Source of the DNA: Bacteroidales bacterium UBA4459
GTDB lineage: Bacteria > Bacteroidota > Bacteroidia > Bacteroidales > F082
Direction of reading: 5' to 3'
DNA length: 6,147 bases
Assembly: GCA_002389465.1 (NCBI GenBank)
Contig: DGOT01000077.1
Location: 1 to 6,147, forward strand
Shown here: positions 5,738 through 6,147 of the stretch, one piece after another
Layout: every line of letters begins with the position of its first letter
How positions within the stretch are numbered: the stretch's first letter is position 1
The notes under the pieces: model-generated
Database searches by the model: none
What the model was told of the DNA's origin: nothing
The model's input: only the letters and a program-made list of their open reading frames with translations
Program-made: the position numbers and the translations under genes

Positions 5738-6147
5738 ATGAAACAAGTATCATTGAGCGGTTCTCTGAGGGAGAACGTAGGGAAAAAAGATGCTAAAAAA
5801 CTCAGAAAGGACGGAAAAGTCCCCTGTGTGCTTTACGGAGGTAAAGAGCAAATTCATTTTACCGTTCCTGAACTGAATTTTGGGAAACTGATTTTCACAC
5901 CTGAAGTATTTGAGGTGAAATTAGACATTAATGGAACAGAATATTCAGCTATACTTCAGGATGTTCAGTATCATCCGGTGACGGATAAAGTGCTGCACGC
6001 TGATTTTCTTGAAATTGCACCCGGCAAACAAATTATTGTAGGGTTGCCTGTTAAATTTGAAGGAACATCACCCGGTGTAATCCGCGGCGGTAAGATGATC
6101 AAGAAGATGTATAAGATCCGGGTTAAAGGATTGATTGAAGAAATGCC
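5738..6147 (+). CDS. rplY: 50S ribosomal protein L25/Ctc (TL5 type); 3' end beyond window
   Basis: L25 binds 5S rRNA in the large ribosomal subunit; the long Ctc/TL5 form adds a second beta domain. The frame is open from the ATG at 5738 to the right edge, 136 codons plus two bases, so roughly two thirds of the usual ~190-200 residues. Visible motifs: the N-terminal L25 domain with SLSGSLRENVGKKDAKKLR and VPCVLYGG (28-35), QDVQYHPVTDKVLHADFLEI (74-93), then the start of the TL5 domain at about 96 with LPVKFEGTSPGVIRGGKM (103-120). The second domain shows it is the long form, not the ~95-residue E. coli type. The leader is AT-rich with no clear Shine-Dalgarno. No promoter of its own was found in the 30-nt gap after prs, so it is likely expressed from the prs promoter. 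Confidence 0.96.
   Translation, partial: MKQVSLSGSLRENVGKKDAKKLRKDGKVPCVLYGGKEQIHFTVPELNFGKLIFTPEVFEVKLDINGTEYSAILQDVQYHPVTDKVLHADFLEIAPGKQIIVGLPVKFEGTSPGVIRGGKMIKKMYKIRVKGLIEEM

Overview
The window looks like ordinary chromosomal DNA of a member of the Bacteroidota, probably the order Bacteroidales. Three things point there. The promoters match the group's primary sigma factor consensus (TTTG or TTG, about 19-20 nt, TAnnTTTG) rather than the -35/-10 type. Starts are preceded by AT-rich leaders mostly without Shine-Dalgarno motifs. The gene content is typical of the group: a DUF4270 lipoprotein, a single-domain 'starch synthase', and GlmS in a row. The genus cannot be fixed from the sequence alone. 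I see no insertion sequence, integrase, CRISPR array, tRNA or rRNA.

Minus strand, right to left: a monofunctional proline dehydrogenase (3548-4465) comes first. After a 158-bp gap with a good promoter comes a tight three-gene run: a truncated glycogen-synthase-like protein (2577-3389), a DUF4270 lipoprotein whose start overlaps it (1244-2611), and glmS (starts at 1232, runs off the left edge with about two thirds of the gene present). A 303-bp divergent intergenic region (4466-4768) separates this block from the plus-strand pair prs (4769-5707) and the ribosomal protein L25 gene (5738 to the right edge). The two edge genes are incomplete only because the window ends; both read in frame without interruption to the border.

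GlmS makes glucosamine-6-phosphate, the entry point to peptidoglycan and lipopolysaccharide precursors. Prs makes PRPP for nucleotides, histidine and NAD; L25 is a 5S-rRNA-binding ribosomal protein. Proline dehydrogenase starts proline catabolism, with its partner P5C dehydrogenase not in the window. The least understood part is the glgA-like/DUF4270 pair locked in front of glmS. The glgA-like protein has lost both the nucleotide-sugar-binding half of the enzyme and the lysine-glycine motif of the remaining half, so it is unlikely to make glycogen. Its linkage to an outer-membrane-type lipoprotein and to GlmS hints at a cell-envelope role, which is inference. No clearly new mobile or defence system is present.
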